DNA from: Malus domestica
Taxonomy: Eukaryota > Streptophyta > Magnoliopsida > Rosales > Rosaceae
Assembly: GCF_042453785.1 (NCBI RefSeq)
Contig: NC_091677.1
Span: 6,915,501 to 6,979,500 of the forward strand
Length of the DNA: 64,000 nucleotides
Reading direction: 5' to 3'
The position numbers were made by a program, and so were the translations under genes. Under the pieces are notes generated by a model that made no database searches, was not told where the DNA came from, and saw only the letters and a list, made by a program, of their open reading frames with translations. This document shows positions 20,089-31,660 of the stretch, one piece after another (the first letter of the stretch is position 1; every line of letters begins with the position of its first letter).

Positions 20089-22522
20089 ATGGCGGCTGTT
20101 GCTGCTCTGTCTTTCTCGGCACTCAGTCCATGCTCTGATAGAAAATCGGTGGTCTCGTCCACTCGGAATTTGGCTTCCACCGCCGATGGCCTTCGATTCC
20201 GTAGGTGCATTTCCAGCCGTAGCGGTGGAATTCGAGCTTCGAGTTCGAGCTCTCGCATGGTGGTTCATTGCATGGCAGGATCGTCAGGTGGGTTTTTCTT
20301 GGTTACTTGTTTGATGGCATTTAATCGTTTAAATTTGCTGCATTTTCTCGGGAACTTGACTGGATCTTTATTTTATATGTTTGCTGCCAAAGCTTAATTT
20401 ATTTTTAAAAATATTGTGCATTGAACAATGTTTAAAGTATAATTAAGTTCGATCTAATTATATTTAATGCACTTTCTTTCTTGCCAAATTATGGTCGTTT
20501 TTGTTTTTTGACAAACAACAAGATAATTACACTAAATTCATTTAACTACGAGCCGGTATTTGAACTTGGATGCAGAGGGTGGAGTATGGCTAAACCTTTG
20601 TCTGCAAATTATGGTCTTTTTTGTTGAAAGTAGAATTTTGACTTGCAGATATGGAAAGGAAGGATTTTTATTAATCATTTTGTGTAATCCTGTGAAACAA
20701 GACGAATGGGTCCTTAATGAATGAGGCTAACTATACTGTAAATGTTCATATTCTTCAGCTGCTCAGCACCGGTTTTCTGTTTCCGAATCGATATGTTTGA
20801 GTTGAATCAGAGTTTTTATTAGTCAAAGTTTTGTGCTTAACATTTTTGGTCATTATGTGGTATGATTGCTTGATTTGCAGATCCTCCGACTGTGGCGGAT
20901 ACAAAGTTGAAATTTTTGAAGGCGTATAAGCGACCAATCCCTAGCGTTTACAACAGTGTCCTGCAGGAGCTGATTGTGCAGCAACATTTGATGAAGTACA
21001 AGAGGACATACCGGTATGATCCTGTGTTCGCTCTTGGTTTTGTCACTGTATACGATCAGCTCATGGATGGATACCCCAGCGATGATGATCGAGAGGCAAT
21101 CTTCCAAGCGTACATTAAAGCGTTAAATGAGGACCCAGAGCAATACAGGTTTGTCACTTGTGTTTTATCTTCTTTAGGGATTTATTTTCTCTGTTTTCTG
21201 CTGTGCTTAACTATTTGAAATGCAGCAATGTGGTATGTAAATTGTGACGATCACATATTATGAGGTTAAAAAAATATGAAAACTGAGTAAACATATTATG
21301 AGGTTGAAAAAAAAAATGAAAACTGAGTAAACATATTAAGTGGCTAATTGAGACTGATATTGCTATGATGCAGTCCTTTATGTGATAACCAAGGAATATC
21401 CCATTAAGAAGATAGTTTCTTTTCCGGTCATCGGAATCATACTAACTTCATAGTTCTACACCAGAATTTCCTAGTTTCTGGCAGAAGGTTGATTGATAAA
21501 ATAATGTGCTTAAGATGCTGTAGAAAAAGAAAATGAATCCTAATTCACATATGATCAATCTCTTTCTAATATGTTTGAGAAAAGTCTCTATCTTGATTAG
21601 ATAAGTTTCAATGCTAAGCACTACAGAACTGATGCACAAAAGTTGGAAGAGTGGGCTAGGGCGCAAACTTCCAGTTCATTAGTGGAGTTCTCATCCAGAG
21701 AAGGAGAAGTTGAGGCAGCACTGAAGGACATTGCAGAGAGGGCAGCAGGAAAAGGAAGTTTTAGCTACAGTCGTTTCTTTGCTATTGGGCTTTTTCGTCT
21801 TCTTGAGGTGGCAAAAGCAACTGAACCAACAGTATTAGAAAAGGTTAGATTTTCCAGTCCTATGAACATTACGGCTCAATGATGGATATTCGGCCAAGTG
21901 ATTAGGTTACTGCATTTTGAGCTTGTTTGAGTTAATGATTGTTTGGATTCAATTATTCAATGGCCTTGCACGATGATAGCAATGATTGAGCATGTACACT
22001 TTGGTTCTGTTCAACAGTTATGTGGAGCCTTAAACATTGACAAAAGAAGTGTGGACCGGGACCTTGATGTGTACCGCAATCTGCTTTCCAAGCTGGTTCA
22101 GGCCAAAGAACTGCTAAGGGAATATGTGGACAGGTAACAAATCCCAGGATCATAGCAGTTATTGAACTCGTAGCATTACATGTGATATATAAGATAAGAC
22201 ATGATAATAACCCTCAAATCGACTGATTTCGTAATCACATTTCATACAACATCCACCAATTGACACTTTAACATCATACCGGTTGATCCCCTGTACTGCC
22301 TAACATTAAAATTCATAGCTCCAGTTCGATTATCTATAGCTTAGGTTGTAGTTTATGATCCAAGGACAGGTAAGCTTTTGTGCTTACTGCTCTCCATCAT
22401 ATTTGAATGCACTGAATTTGGCTTTCAGGGAGAAGAAGAAAAGAGAAGAACGGGCGGAAACACAGAGGGCCAGTGAAACAGTTACGAAATGTTTGGGGGA
22501 CTATGACTATGTTAGCCAGTGA
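20089..22522 (+). CDS. THF1: THYLAKOID FORMATION 1 (Psb29 family), chloroplast, 5 exons
   Basis: Exons 20089-20287, 20881-21148, 21627-21843, 22018-22133 and 22429-22522 have GT..AG introns and join in frame to 297 residues. Residues 1 to about 66 are Ser/Arg-rich with few acidic residues, a chloroplast transit peptide. The mature part begins around DPPTVADTKLKFLKAY and contains TYRYDPVFALGFVTVYDQLM, GSFSYSRFFAIGLFRLLE and SVDRDLDVYRNLLSKLVQAK, then a coiled Lys/Glu-rich tail. Known family role: thylakoid membrane biogenesis, PSII-LHCII dynamics, and G-protein/sugar signalling in Arabidopsis. Length is typical (about 300 aa). It is convergent with the DGK gene. Structure is inferred from sequence; exon 3 phase was fixed by the conserved Tyr-Arg-x-Asp-Ala join. 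Confidence 0.93.
21251..21338 (+). repeat. Tandem duplication in THF1 intron 2
   Basis: About 45 bp repeated twice, containing ACATATTATGAGGTT and GAAAACTGAGTAAACATATT, with different A-tract lengths. Likely replication slippage with no coding effect. Confidence 0.75.
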
Positions 22523-23148
22523 TCGGAGTTGTGGCTCCTTCAAAGCTGATCACTCTCCGCAAAGCTGAAGATCCCCAAATCTTTTAAGGTTTTTGAGGTA
22601 GAGTTGGAGTTTTTATACCTAGACAAGTACCTTTCATCAGCTTGTACGTTTGCAGTTTTAGTGTATTGCTTGCAGTGGTGATCCGGCGACAGCCTATGTA
22701 CCGACATATCTTACAAGTTTGTTTCTCATCAATATCTTTTGTTTTACTGAAAAGAAGTGTATTATAGCTTGTAAGTTTGTAACTACAATTCTCGATGTGC
22801 AAAATTTGGATCGAGTTCCCCATAGTAAAACTAATTTTCTCATTGTCTCTCTCTGTCTTTCTCAAGACGACAACAAAAATGGCGTCAGCGCAGTAACCGA
22901 TTCTCGATTTAATTCACTGCCATTGGGTTTGAGAATAATTATTTGCATTCATTCACATAAATCAATCATTTACAGCTAGATAACAATGGGGTTGCTAAGT
23001 AAGAACCCTAGAAAGCACAAAACAATACTGATAGAAAGATCTTCCATGGATTCCTGCTAGAAATGTTACTAGGATGATTACGAAATTCCAAAAGAAATCT
23101 CACTCAATCATAAGGGGAATTGGACAGGACTGAGAAACAAATTACTTC

Positions 23149-23357
23149 GGGCTGGTTTGGTATTGATGTGCTTTAAAAAAAAGTTGTTTCTGCTATGATG
23201 TGAGAATAAGCTCGTTTTTGCTGCTTCACGTTTTCAGCTTTTTTTCACCCAAAAGTGTGAAAATAAGCTGTTTTTAAGTGTTTACCAAACACCTTTTTGA
23301 GCTCAGCTTTTTTTTATACCCACTTTTTATAAAATCACCTCAGTACCAAACCAGTAC
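23149..23357. mobile_element. Tourist-like MITE next to the DGK stop codon
   Basis: 209 bp with inverted ends GGGCTGGTTTGGTATTG and CAGTACCAAACCAGTAC and internal short T/A tracts. The copy at 60135-60332 has the same ends and clear TAA duplications. Here the flanks are TTC and TTA. It ends 11 bp before the complement of the DGK stop codon, so it forms part of the DGK 3' UTR. Confidence 0.7.
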
Positions 23358-23368
23358 TTAATAAGAAG

Positions 23369-26300
23369 TTAACTGAGATGCGAAACATCAATCTCTTCCG
23401 GGAGCTTAAATGTGTCTGCTGCACCAAACTTCTTATACTCTGCCGATTCACGAGTTTCTTCATCATCCCAATCCTCTTCCTCATTTCCCTCGCTGCTGTG
23501 TGACTCAGGATTGTGAACGCTTTTAGACCTGCAGCCATGTCGAGCAAGAATGTTCACCTGGTGAAGGTGAGATATTTCAACCATGATAGTTTCATCATCA
23601 ACTGGGAGGGGTTGCTTCCAGGGTTCCCCGTCGATCCTCATGTACGTATGATCAATTGCACCCTTGTGAAACTCAAAGCGAATACGGTGGGCCTATCATT
23701 GATAAAAAAAATAATAGTGTGTAAATACCCAATGCTGGACGGTACAATTGATTTATGAACGTAGATTTAACTTCTTGATCAAATACCTGGGCAAGACGAG
23801 TCCCATGTCCCTTCGGCGCAAGCAAAACAAGCCCATGCCATGCATCTCGAAATCCAACAACTTCAACAAGACCATCGTCTACATATGCTGGAGTAAAACG
23901 TCCCTGTAAAGTCATAATCCACCAAATATGTTAGATTTGAGAAATACTAATATAAAGAGTATTTCAACTACTTATCTAAAACAAAAGGAGGAAAGGGGGA
24001 GTGTTGTGAACTAACATTATGCCTCCTAGCCGGGACTCCCCAAGGATTAAATCCACCAGAAAAGCTAGGCAAATTGAGGATCACAATTGACTTGATACTG
24101 GACATAGAAACAGAAAGTTTAATAAGACATAATTGCAAAGGGAAATCAAACGTAAATACATCAAGTTCCGGAGAGAAAACAGGGGGAAACAAACAGTGCA
24201 AAGAAATTTGCATTGAGCAAGCAATGTACTTTGGAGGAATTTGGAGATCTTCCCATTGGCCATGGTTTTTCATGATCTTCACCTTTGCGAACTCCGCTAT
24301 GTTCCTATTTCAAGAGAGATAATAAACTTCACATTCAGTAAAGAATGTTTTAGAAAGCGATTCCTTGCTGGACGGGCAATTCTCTAGATGCTCACCGTGA
24401 AGTAGATTGAGAAGGAGAAGAAGAAAACCAGCCTTGTGAATGGGTAATCTTTGCATAAGTAGCCTGTATTTAGAATTAAAAAGACACAGGAGTAAGCATA
24501 GTTTACTGTATATGACACATATAAAAATGAGCTAGAATACCCTGATCAACAAACAAGCAACCTTTTAGCTGATGTTAATATTATGAATTTGTTACAAGAT
24601 CAAAATAGTTTTCATTCGTTTACTACGTGATGTCCATGCGTTTACTACATGATGTCCATGAACAAAAATGGTTTTTGCAGAAACTCCATACCTGATTGGT
24701 TAACTGATTTTTGAACTTTTCGGGATGCAGCTTTCGCTCAGTATGAAACGCATATGATACTTGAGCATCCATTCCTAAACACAACCACAAACATGTAGAG
24801 TTCATTTCAGAAAACACAGTTGAGTGAGAGAAGATATTGATAAACAATTAATCGTCTTATTTTGAATGTACAACGGTGGGACTTAAATGGACTGACAAAA
24901 GGAGAGATTTACTAGAATGATTAAGATAGCTTTGCAGATTTATGTTCAAAATACTTGACAGGACTCCAAGGGAAGAACTCCTACCCATACTGAAGTAGTT
25001 CCAAAATCCCCCACGAAAGGTATGGCACCCTTCCTGCAAAACACCGAAAGTTTGTGCCTATAAAACATCCCCAAAGGTTTGTATCTAACAAGAAAGAGAA
25101 GAGCTTTGAGCTTAACAAAAGTAATGCAATCATTTAAAGTAACATTTTGACATGGAGCTTAATTTTGCAAAGAAAAAAAATCAGCCACCAATAGCAAGCG
25201 GACCCAGCTCCTGAATCTTGGCTTAGCAATAGCTGATTCTATCTGTCTGCTAATCCCTGAGACTGGTTCTCTTGGCTAATGAACCAGATAAGTCAGAACT
25301 CTACTATATTGAGAATAGGGATAATTACCACGTTCAGCTCATTTGAATCAGAGACACGGCCAAATGCATGCAAAGAATGTGGTAGGTCAAGAGGCGCAAT
25401 GGGATCACACGGACCTTCTTTTGGTATCCTCATCCTCATGAGAATGTGCCAGCTATATCAGAATAAAGAAGGAAAAATAAAACTAGAACTTTCATTTACG
25501 GGAAAAATGAGAGGCAAATGGTTAAAACTACAAAGAAAATGCACTAATGACCTAACGAGAAAAAGAGTGAACAAATTAGTCAGAATACTTCATCACTCCA
25601 TCATATGGAAACAGGTAAATCTAAGATATACGAACAATAAAGAGTAGATTTAAAATGATGAGATCTGATCATTTGACACATCTAGCAACAGGGCTGTGAA
25701 TCTACAGAAGGTGAATTTACAAAGTTTAAGATGTGAAAGGAAACAATGATGACTGTCTAACCTGTCTATTTTCATTTCCTTTTGCTCTCTTTACTTGGTC
25801 CAAAAAATGCTTCACAGATTGAGGATCTGTCCCAGGATTCTTCTTCCCCTGTATATTAGCAAACAGCACGTCATGCATGCACGATTCTGGCGATCAATTG
25901 CTGCATTTCTTACTACCATGACAATCACAAATTACATATAACATTTAAACTTCAATGAAAAAATGGAGAAGTTTTCTCCTCAATTTACCGATATACACAA
26001 ATATATATACATATATATATACATACATACATATATATATATAATAATAAGGATTCGACGTGATCATGGAGTGCCGGCTGTCGACTACCTGACGCCCTCC
26101 CCCTCCTCCTTTATCCGGGCTTGGGACCGGCCATGTAAGACATAGGCGGAGTTACATACATATATATATATATCAATGAAAAAAGAACTACTGATATAAA
26201 AATATAACAAGCATGTATAAACACAGAATTTACTTGACTCAGATTGTACACGATTTGCCTCGCTTCACAGTTAAGAAAGACAAGGGAAAAAAGTACGAGT

Positions 26301-27603
26301 CTTAAAAAGAGATGAGTGCAATCAAAGTTGTAACTACCGTCTGCCTGCATAATGTCAAAGCATATTGTAATTTGCATGCAGTACAACTCAACCAGTCTTC
26401 CACATATGAAATATCCATTTTAAGACAACAAAGACATCGGGACAGGAAATTCCTTACCCATCCAAATGCAAAAGGAAGATTGTTTCCAGTTCCCAGTGGT
26501 ACAGTGGCTATTGGCGGCGAATGAGATAATCTGAGATCAGAAACAACTCCAAGAAGCCAACCAGCAGTTCCATCACCACCTGCAACCTAGAGGGGCAATT
26601 CATGTCAGAAACATGAAAAGGTAACATCACACAAGGTCATGAAAAATAGAAAATTCACACCACTAACGTTGATTTAATTCGACTCACAATGATTCTCAAA
26701 CTCTCTTGAATCTTTGTAGCGACTTCATCTCCATTGCGCTTGAGCATTTCAAGATTCGCATAGATTTGGCTCAGCACCTTATCAGGAGCCTCTTGCCCCA
26801 AATCATAAACCTAAAAATTATTTAGTTCAAGGTCAGGTTCATAAAAACTTCAAACTAAAACCCAAACGTTATATTCAACCAAATATTCAAAACAAGAAGA
26901 CTAAATTGTAGCTATGGTCCCTCAACTTTAACTCAATTGAAACAATGGTCCCTCAACTAAAAATTCATTACTATTGGTCCCTCAACTCATCAAAACGTGC
27001 AGCTATGGTCCCTCAACTAAAAATCTATAACCATTGGTTCCTTAACTTTAATTTAACTGGAGAAATGGTTCCTTAACTTTAACCTAATTGTAGCAATGGT
27101 CCTTCCAACATAACTCGTTTTAACAAAAATTTTGACGTAATTGACGAAAATAACCATAATTACACACTTTGATGAGTTGAGAGACTCTAATTATATAAAT
27201 GGTTATTCCAACATAACTTATTTTGACAAAATTTTGACGAAATTGATGAAAATGACTATAACTACGTATTTTGAAAAGTTGAGAGACCAATGGTAATGGA
27301 TTTTTAGTTGAGGGATCATTACTCCAATTTGATTAAAGTTGATGGACCATTGCTACAATTTACTTAAACAAGAAATCTAACAACATTCAACCCTATAGAA
27401 AGTACCTGATTTTCGTTTAGAAGGGAACGGTATGTTACAAGAAGATTCCCACCAAGCTGGCCACCACTTTTGGAGTTGATAAACACTAAAACCGGACACT
27501 GCGGTACATCAGCAACATGTTCACTCTTTGATTCAGGCACTAGTACATACTTAGGAATTCTGAAATCCTTCAAGAAATCCTCCCCAAAGTGAGAATTTGC
27601 CAT
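23369..27603 (-). CDS. DGK5: Diacylglycerol kinase, DGK5-like, 12 coding exons, with a 1-bp frameshift
   Basis: Coding exons, minus strand: 27603-27406, 26810-26688, 26586-26458, 25848-25762, 25452-25332, 25033-24985, 24774-24692, 24463-24396, 24304-24230, 24097-24016, 23903-23787, 23692-23369. They code a plant DGK that makes phosphatidic acid from diacylglycerol and ATP. Visible are [13 protein letters not shown] (ATP-binding start), [12 protein letters not shown] (catalytic Gly loop), VPLGTGNN, the accessory domain ([18 protein letters not shown]) and the [15 protein letters not shown] tail typical of DGK5. Phases agree at every junction except after exon 4: 25762-25848 is 87 nt where 86 is needed. 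An extra T in the run 25780-25783 puts a TGA at 25405-25407, leaving about 194 residues. The rest of the gene is intact, so this is a sequencing error or a very recent mutation. Confidence 0.88.
25970..26175. repeat. Repeat remnant between TA-rich tracts in a DGK intron
   Basis: (TA)n/(ATAC)n tracts at about 25995-26045 and 26155-26172 enclose a C+G-rich core of about 100 bp. The core includes GGAGTGCCGGCTGTCGACTA and TTATCCGGGCTTGGGACCGG. The core looks like a high-copy plant repeat, but I cannot name it. It lies in the intron between coding exons 3 and 4 of the DGK gene. Confidence 0.5.
26899..27365. mobile_element. Mutator-like MITE in DGK coding intron 1, 9-bp target duplication
   Basis: 467 bp with inverted ends: left TAAATTGTAGCTATGGTCCC, right CCATTGCTACAATTTA. 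It is flanked by a perfect 9-bp direct repeat AAACAAGAA (26890-26898 and 27366-27374), the length typical of Mutator elements. Internally GGTCCCTCAACT recurs several times. No coding region. It sits in the intron between the first two coding exons and leaves splice sites untouched. Confidence 0.8.
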
Positions 27604-28268
27604 TATGCCTCTTATCTGCACTACAAAAATCATAATCAGTAACCGCGAAAAGAGCAGTTTTCTACAACCAATTTGAATTCGTGTCCTCCGAAAATACAAA
27701 ATTTCACAAAACTAATCCAATACCATGCAATTTCATTGGTGATTAATCCAAGGAAAAAAGGAATTTTTTTTCATTGGTAGTGATAAACAAGTTGAAAGAT
27801 TCAGTCTTTGCAGGATAAACATATATCAAATGGCACAAAAATTTACTCACAGAAAACCCATTTGGAAATAGAATCAGAAAAGTGCTGGAAATTCAATTTT
27901 GGCAAATGATAAGTACAAAAAAATGGAAAATTTATCTAGTGAGTTTAGGAGAGTGAGCCTCTAACCATGATCCAAATAAGCTAGAAGAAAAGGGTATCTA
28001 AACTACCCAGAAACTGGACCTGCGGGCGGTAAAGTCGATGAAATCTCGGATTTCCAGAAGGCTTTTCGGATCGAAAAGGAAGAACCCAAAAGTGCAGAGG
28101 AAGCGCGCAATGGTTGACTGGTTCGTGAGCTCAGAAGATTTTTATTCCATCGTGGAAACGCGAAGCGTGACCGCAGCCCTTAAAACGTGTTCGAAATTAT
28201 TGCGGGGAAGGAGGGCGGGGAAAGTTTCTTGGAATGGAATTTACTGCTATCTTTATTATTTAGGAGCG

Positions 28269-28404
28269 CGGTATTCACACTTCTTTTTTATTTCTTTCAT
28301 ATTTTTTTAGTTTTAGCTTGTTCGAATAAATTGAAGAACATCAATAAATATAAATTAACGAGATATGTGAGAAATAAAAATCGGTGTGTAGATATCACAT
28401 CCCT
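28269..28404. mobile_element. MITE-like foldback upstream of DGK
   Basis: Left GCGGTATTCACACTTC and right GGTGTGTAGATATCACATCC are inverted, about 135 bp apart. It belongs to the same loose family as 5471, 57087 and 59697. It lies about 670 bp upstream of the DGK start codon. Confidence 0.55.
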
Positions 28405-28889
28405 TTATCTACGTGTCGATTTGAACGAGTGGGGGAAAAGTCCGATGGGAATGGATTGGATTCCACTTGTGATTCATTTGTGGTCTGACGTGTCGGATTG
28501 GATTCCACTTGGCATTTTTAGTGGGGCCAATAGCTGTACTCGTTCTTTCCCACTAAGATTCCCACCCCAATACTTGACAAAGTAAGTCACCTTTTGGTCC
28601 ATTTGTGAACACGTTTATAGAGTGTACTATAACCGACGGAATTATCCACGATTGTATGTGAACGATTCGAATGTCCAAATTTTTAAGTCATATTTCAAAT
28701 TTTATCATTTAAAAGATTAAATAAATGCGAACACATTTCTACATTCGTGAGTGTAATGTTACAAACAAAAAAAATGTGATAGCTTGCGATGTCGCATGTT
28801 TTGAAGTATCATCAAGCTATGTTACTTCGTCATCACTCTTCTAAAACTTCTACATAGCGCCATCTAAGTCTAAATGGTTTGTCATCGTT
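28405..28889. other. Intergenic, no gene
   Basis: Nothing recognised beyond a duplicated phrase GGATTGGATTCCACTTG (about 28455 and 28497). Confidence 0.6.
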
Positions 28890-29323
28890 CTGATTAATAC
28901 CTAGGCGTTTTAAAATTAATAAAAGGTGTCTAGACCTGTTGAGGCGTCCGCTTAGACCCGCTGAAGTTGCGACTCACCTAGAGATAAAATATATAAATTT
29001 CATTTTGCATTTTATTTTTTCAGTAAATTGTGAGAGACTTGTTGAATACTTAAATAAACACACATTATATGTTTGTTCCCCATGTTTTCATTGTGTTATG
29101 GTACTTCATAATATATATGTCATTTTATTTTGTAGTTTATGATAAAATTATATATATATATATATATATTAAGTATAAACAGACACTATTTACACGAAAA
29201 TATAATAAATTTACTTAAATCCACCTAATCCACCTAGGCGCCCGCTTAAGCCCCGCCTAGCCTCCTATGTGCTAAGTCCTAACCCACCGCCCGACCATTG
29301 CCTAATATCTTTTAGAACCTTGT
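28890..29323. repeat. TAGGCG-type inverted-repeat element (decayed)
   Basis: Related to 61319-61790. The right end CCACCTAGGCGCCCGCTTAA ... CCGCCCGACCATTGCCTAAT ... TTTTAGAACCTTG matches it, while the left end (CCTAGGCGTTTT ... GAGGCGTCCGCTTAGACC) is decayed. The centre is AT-rich with a (TA)n tract at 29150-29170. No coding capacity. Confidence 0.6.
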
Positions 29324-29840
29324 TTGTCACTATCTCCATCTGCTCAAACCATCTAATTGACTTGTTACCAGTACGAGTGGCACATAGTGTTTGTTTAGAA
29401 CCTCTTAATTAGCTAAATGGAGGCAAACATGACGCGTCAAATAAAAAAAACAAAAGAAAACTAATGAAAATGACTTAAAAACTTTGAGTTTTAACGATAA
29501 GGATAAAATAAAGAGTAAAGTGAATATTACTAGGATTAACTTTTTAGCGTAAAAATATGATTATTCGTTAAAGTAAACAGTAGCAAGAACTTTTCGTTAA
29601 AGTTTTTAAAAAAAAAAACAAAGATAAATGTACTCAAGCAGAAAATCAGCGCACTGTGAAGGCGAACGTTGATGAAGGTTGGTGCCAACCAACTTGGTGA
29701 AGCTGAAGGAGTTGATCCCACCGCACTGGTGGAATCAAATCAGACATAATGAGGAAGCAATTAACAACGCATTACCTTAACCACGTTTAATATCTGCAAT
29801 CCAAGCCCTCCATCCTTGACTCTGAAAGCACTCCCATTCC
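29324..29840. other. Intergenic, no gene
   Basis: AT-rich with A-tracts near 29440-29450 and 29608-29618. No frame or RNA gene is supported. Confidence 0.55.
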
Positions 29841-29842
29841 AC

Positions 29843-30800
29843 AAATGAAGTTTGAAACGCATTAAACATACGTGACCTTAAATATATGGTATATACTAGC
29901 CTCCATGGACGCACTTACGTACGTGCAAAATGTATTTTTTGAATCACAATATGCTACGCGTAATTTACATGTTTTAAATGTATTTATTAATGTAGATGGA
30001 AATGAATAATAAATACATTTAATAAAAGAGGTATTTAACTAATCAAAACAACTGAGTACATATTAATAAAAGCAGTCTTTCAATTTCCACCTACATTATA
30101 TTGAATTTACATTAAGATTAGAAAATAATATTTAATAAACAACTTATTGTTAGCCCATTATGAGGCTAAGTCTACTCTCTCCCCTTAGTGTAGATAACAT
30201 CGTTTGTTAAAAAAAAAAGATCATTTGACAACTAATTGAATCGCATTATTATGTGCGTGCAAGAAACTTTTTATAACCAGTACTACACACCTCTTAGGTG
30301 TTTAAAAATTGAGAAATAATAATTAATAAACAACTGCGTGCAAAAGACATTTTTTGAATCACAGCATATTACGCGCGACTTATACATTTTAAATGTATTT
30401 ATATGCGTGAATTGCTTCAATATTTTTTTTTTTTGTTTTTTTCTTTTTTTTATCACCAGCGCTACGCACCTCTTAAGATGTTTTGAACACAACATTCATG
30501 ATTTTTCTTATTTTTATTATATTTTTCTTCCCCTTCACGTGGGCACCGTCAACTTTGTCATTTGTTTATTCTTTTCTCTTCCCTTTTATTTTTTTATTTT
30601 TTTCTCTCTTCCCACTTATATTTATATTATTTTGGGCTGGTTTTGGATTTTTTTGGCTGAGGGGCATTTTGGTCCAATTATTTTTGTCGAAGCCAATGAC
30701 ACAAAATCCCACTGTTCACTACCTCTCGCTTTATATATAGATTTGTACCAACCTATCCACTTCCATAATTTGATTGTCATTTGATTCCCATGAGTCACAA
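29843..30800. repeat. Duplicate of the BAHD upstream block, split by a Helitron
   Basis: 29843-29895 (GCATTAAACATACGTGACCT ... GGTATATA) and 30742-30800 (TTTGTACCAACCTATCCACT ... GATTCCCATGA) together match 40712-40830 in order. At 40712-40830 the two halves are contiguous. That block lies just upstream of the BAHD pseudogene, so this is a promoter fragment without its gene. Confidence 0.8.
29896..30741 (-). mobile_element. Non-autonomous Helitron, copy 3 (846 bp), with empty site at 40776/40777
   Basis: On the minus strand it starts TCTATATATAAAGCGAGAGG (30741 downward) and ends CATGGAGGCTAG (29896). A GCAC..GTGC hairpin lies just before the end. The uninterrupted paralogue at 40.77 kb reads GGTACAAA/TATATACC on that strand. 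The insertion thus fell exactly between A and T with no duplication, the Helitron mode. The interior resembles copies 1 and 2, with extra partly duplicated pieces around 30310-30420. No frame of its own; open frames in the T-rich part are low-complexity. Confidence 0.85.
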
Positions 30801-31326
30801 ATATAAAGAAAATACTTCGGTACTCACCGGAGTGTACCCAATTTACTCACTCTCTTAAGTGGCCTAATAAAAAATAAACATGTGTCATTTTAAAACAACT
30901 TGATATGTAGACTATTCCTAGAACAAAACATCCTTAACCACACAACCAAACATCTGACTCCGTCCAATTTTCTCATCCCTCTGCTGCTCTCATCTCCCAT
31001 GAATGTTCATCTTCACTCAACACAATTTCACCATCGTTCATTTTTCCGAAGAGGGTGTAATTAATTTGAGTTCGACCCATTCTAAACTATGCATCTATTA
31101 ATTACAATCATTCGTTAAAAGGAAAAACCCTTTAATTCCAATATGAATAAATCGTAACTTGGGAATTTGTGTGTTTATTTGATTTTTGCGACTGCACCTA
31201 GGTCAAACCCTACATTGTCTATGTACCCTCATTGAGGGATCAAGTCACTCATAGTTCCTTATGTATTTGTTGGGGTTTGATGCCTTGTGCAGTTTCAGCT
31301 TATGCAGGCAACGAGCATTTGATACC
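30801..31326. other. Intergenic, no gene
   Basis: No gene or bounded repeat recognised before the repeat block at 31327. Confidence 0.55.
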
Positions 31327-31660
31327 TTATGCAGTTTTAGCTCATGCGGGCGAGGACTTTGAGCCATTGGAGCATTTGTTGCCTTATGCAATTTTAGCTC
31401 GTGCGGGCGAGGACTTTAAGCCATTGGAGCAAAACGCAGCTTCGTGCCATTTGAGACTTGATACGGCTTCATGCCATTTGAGATTTTCCTTTGGCTTCGT
31501 GCCATTTGAGACTTGTTGCGGCTTAATGTCATTTGAATTTGGAGACGCTTCATGCCATTTGTATTTAATGCAACTTTGTACCATTTAGATTTGATGCAGC
31601 TTTGTGTCATTTGAAACTTATCGTGGCTTCGTTCTATTTGAAATTTTGACGCGGAATAAA
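31327..31660 (+). repeat. Degenerate minisatellite (57-bp then about 32-bp units)
   Basis: Two units of 57 bp (TTATGCARTTTTAGCTC ... GGGCGAGGACTTT) at 31327-31437 are followed by seven or eight units of 28-35 bp built on GCTTCGTGCCATTTGAGACT up to about 31660. One frame (31232-31588) stays open across it, but the codons are not clearly conserved. Origin unknown; possibly the non-coding part of a retroelement. Confidence 0.65.

Noticed and set aside
25762-25800. Alternative donor (CAA/GTAAAG) to rescue the DGK frame
   Set aside because: That site also leaves the exon in the wrong phase for the next exon, so it does not repair the frameshift.
28038-28310. Plus-strand basic frame upstream of DGK
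   Set aside because: It is antisense to the probable DGK 5' leader and promoter and matches no family.
30338-30784. Phe/Ile-rich frame of 148 codons
   Set aside because: T-rich low-complexity DNA inside a Helitron; membrane-like composition arises from the T-tracts.
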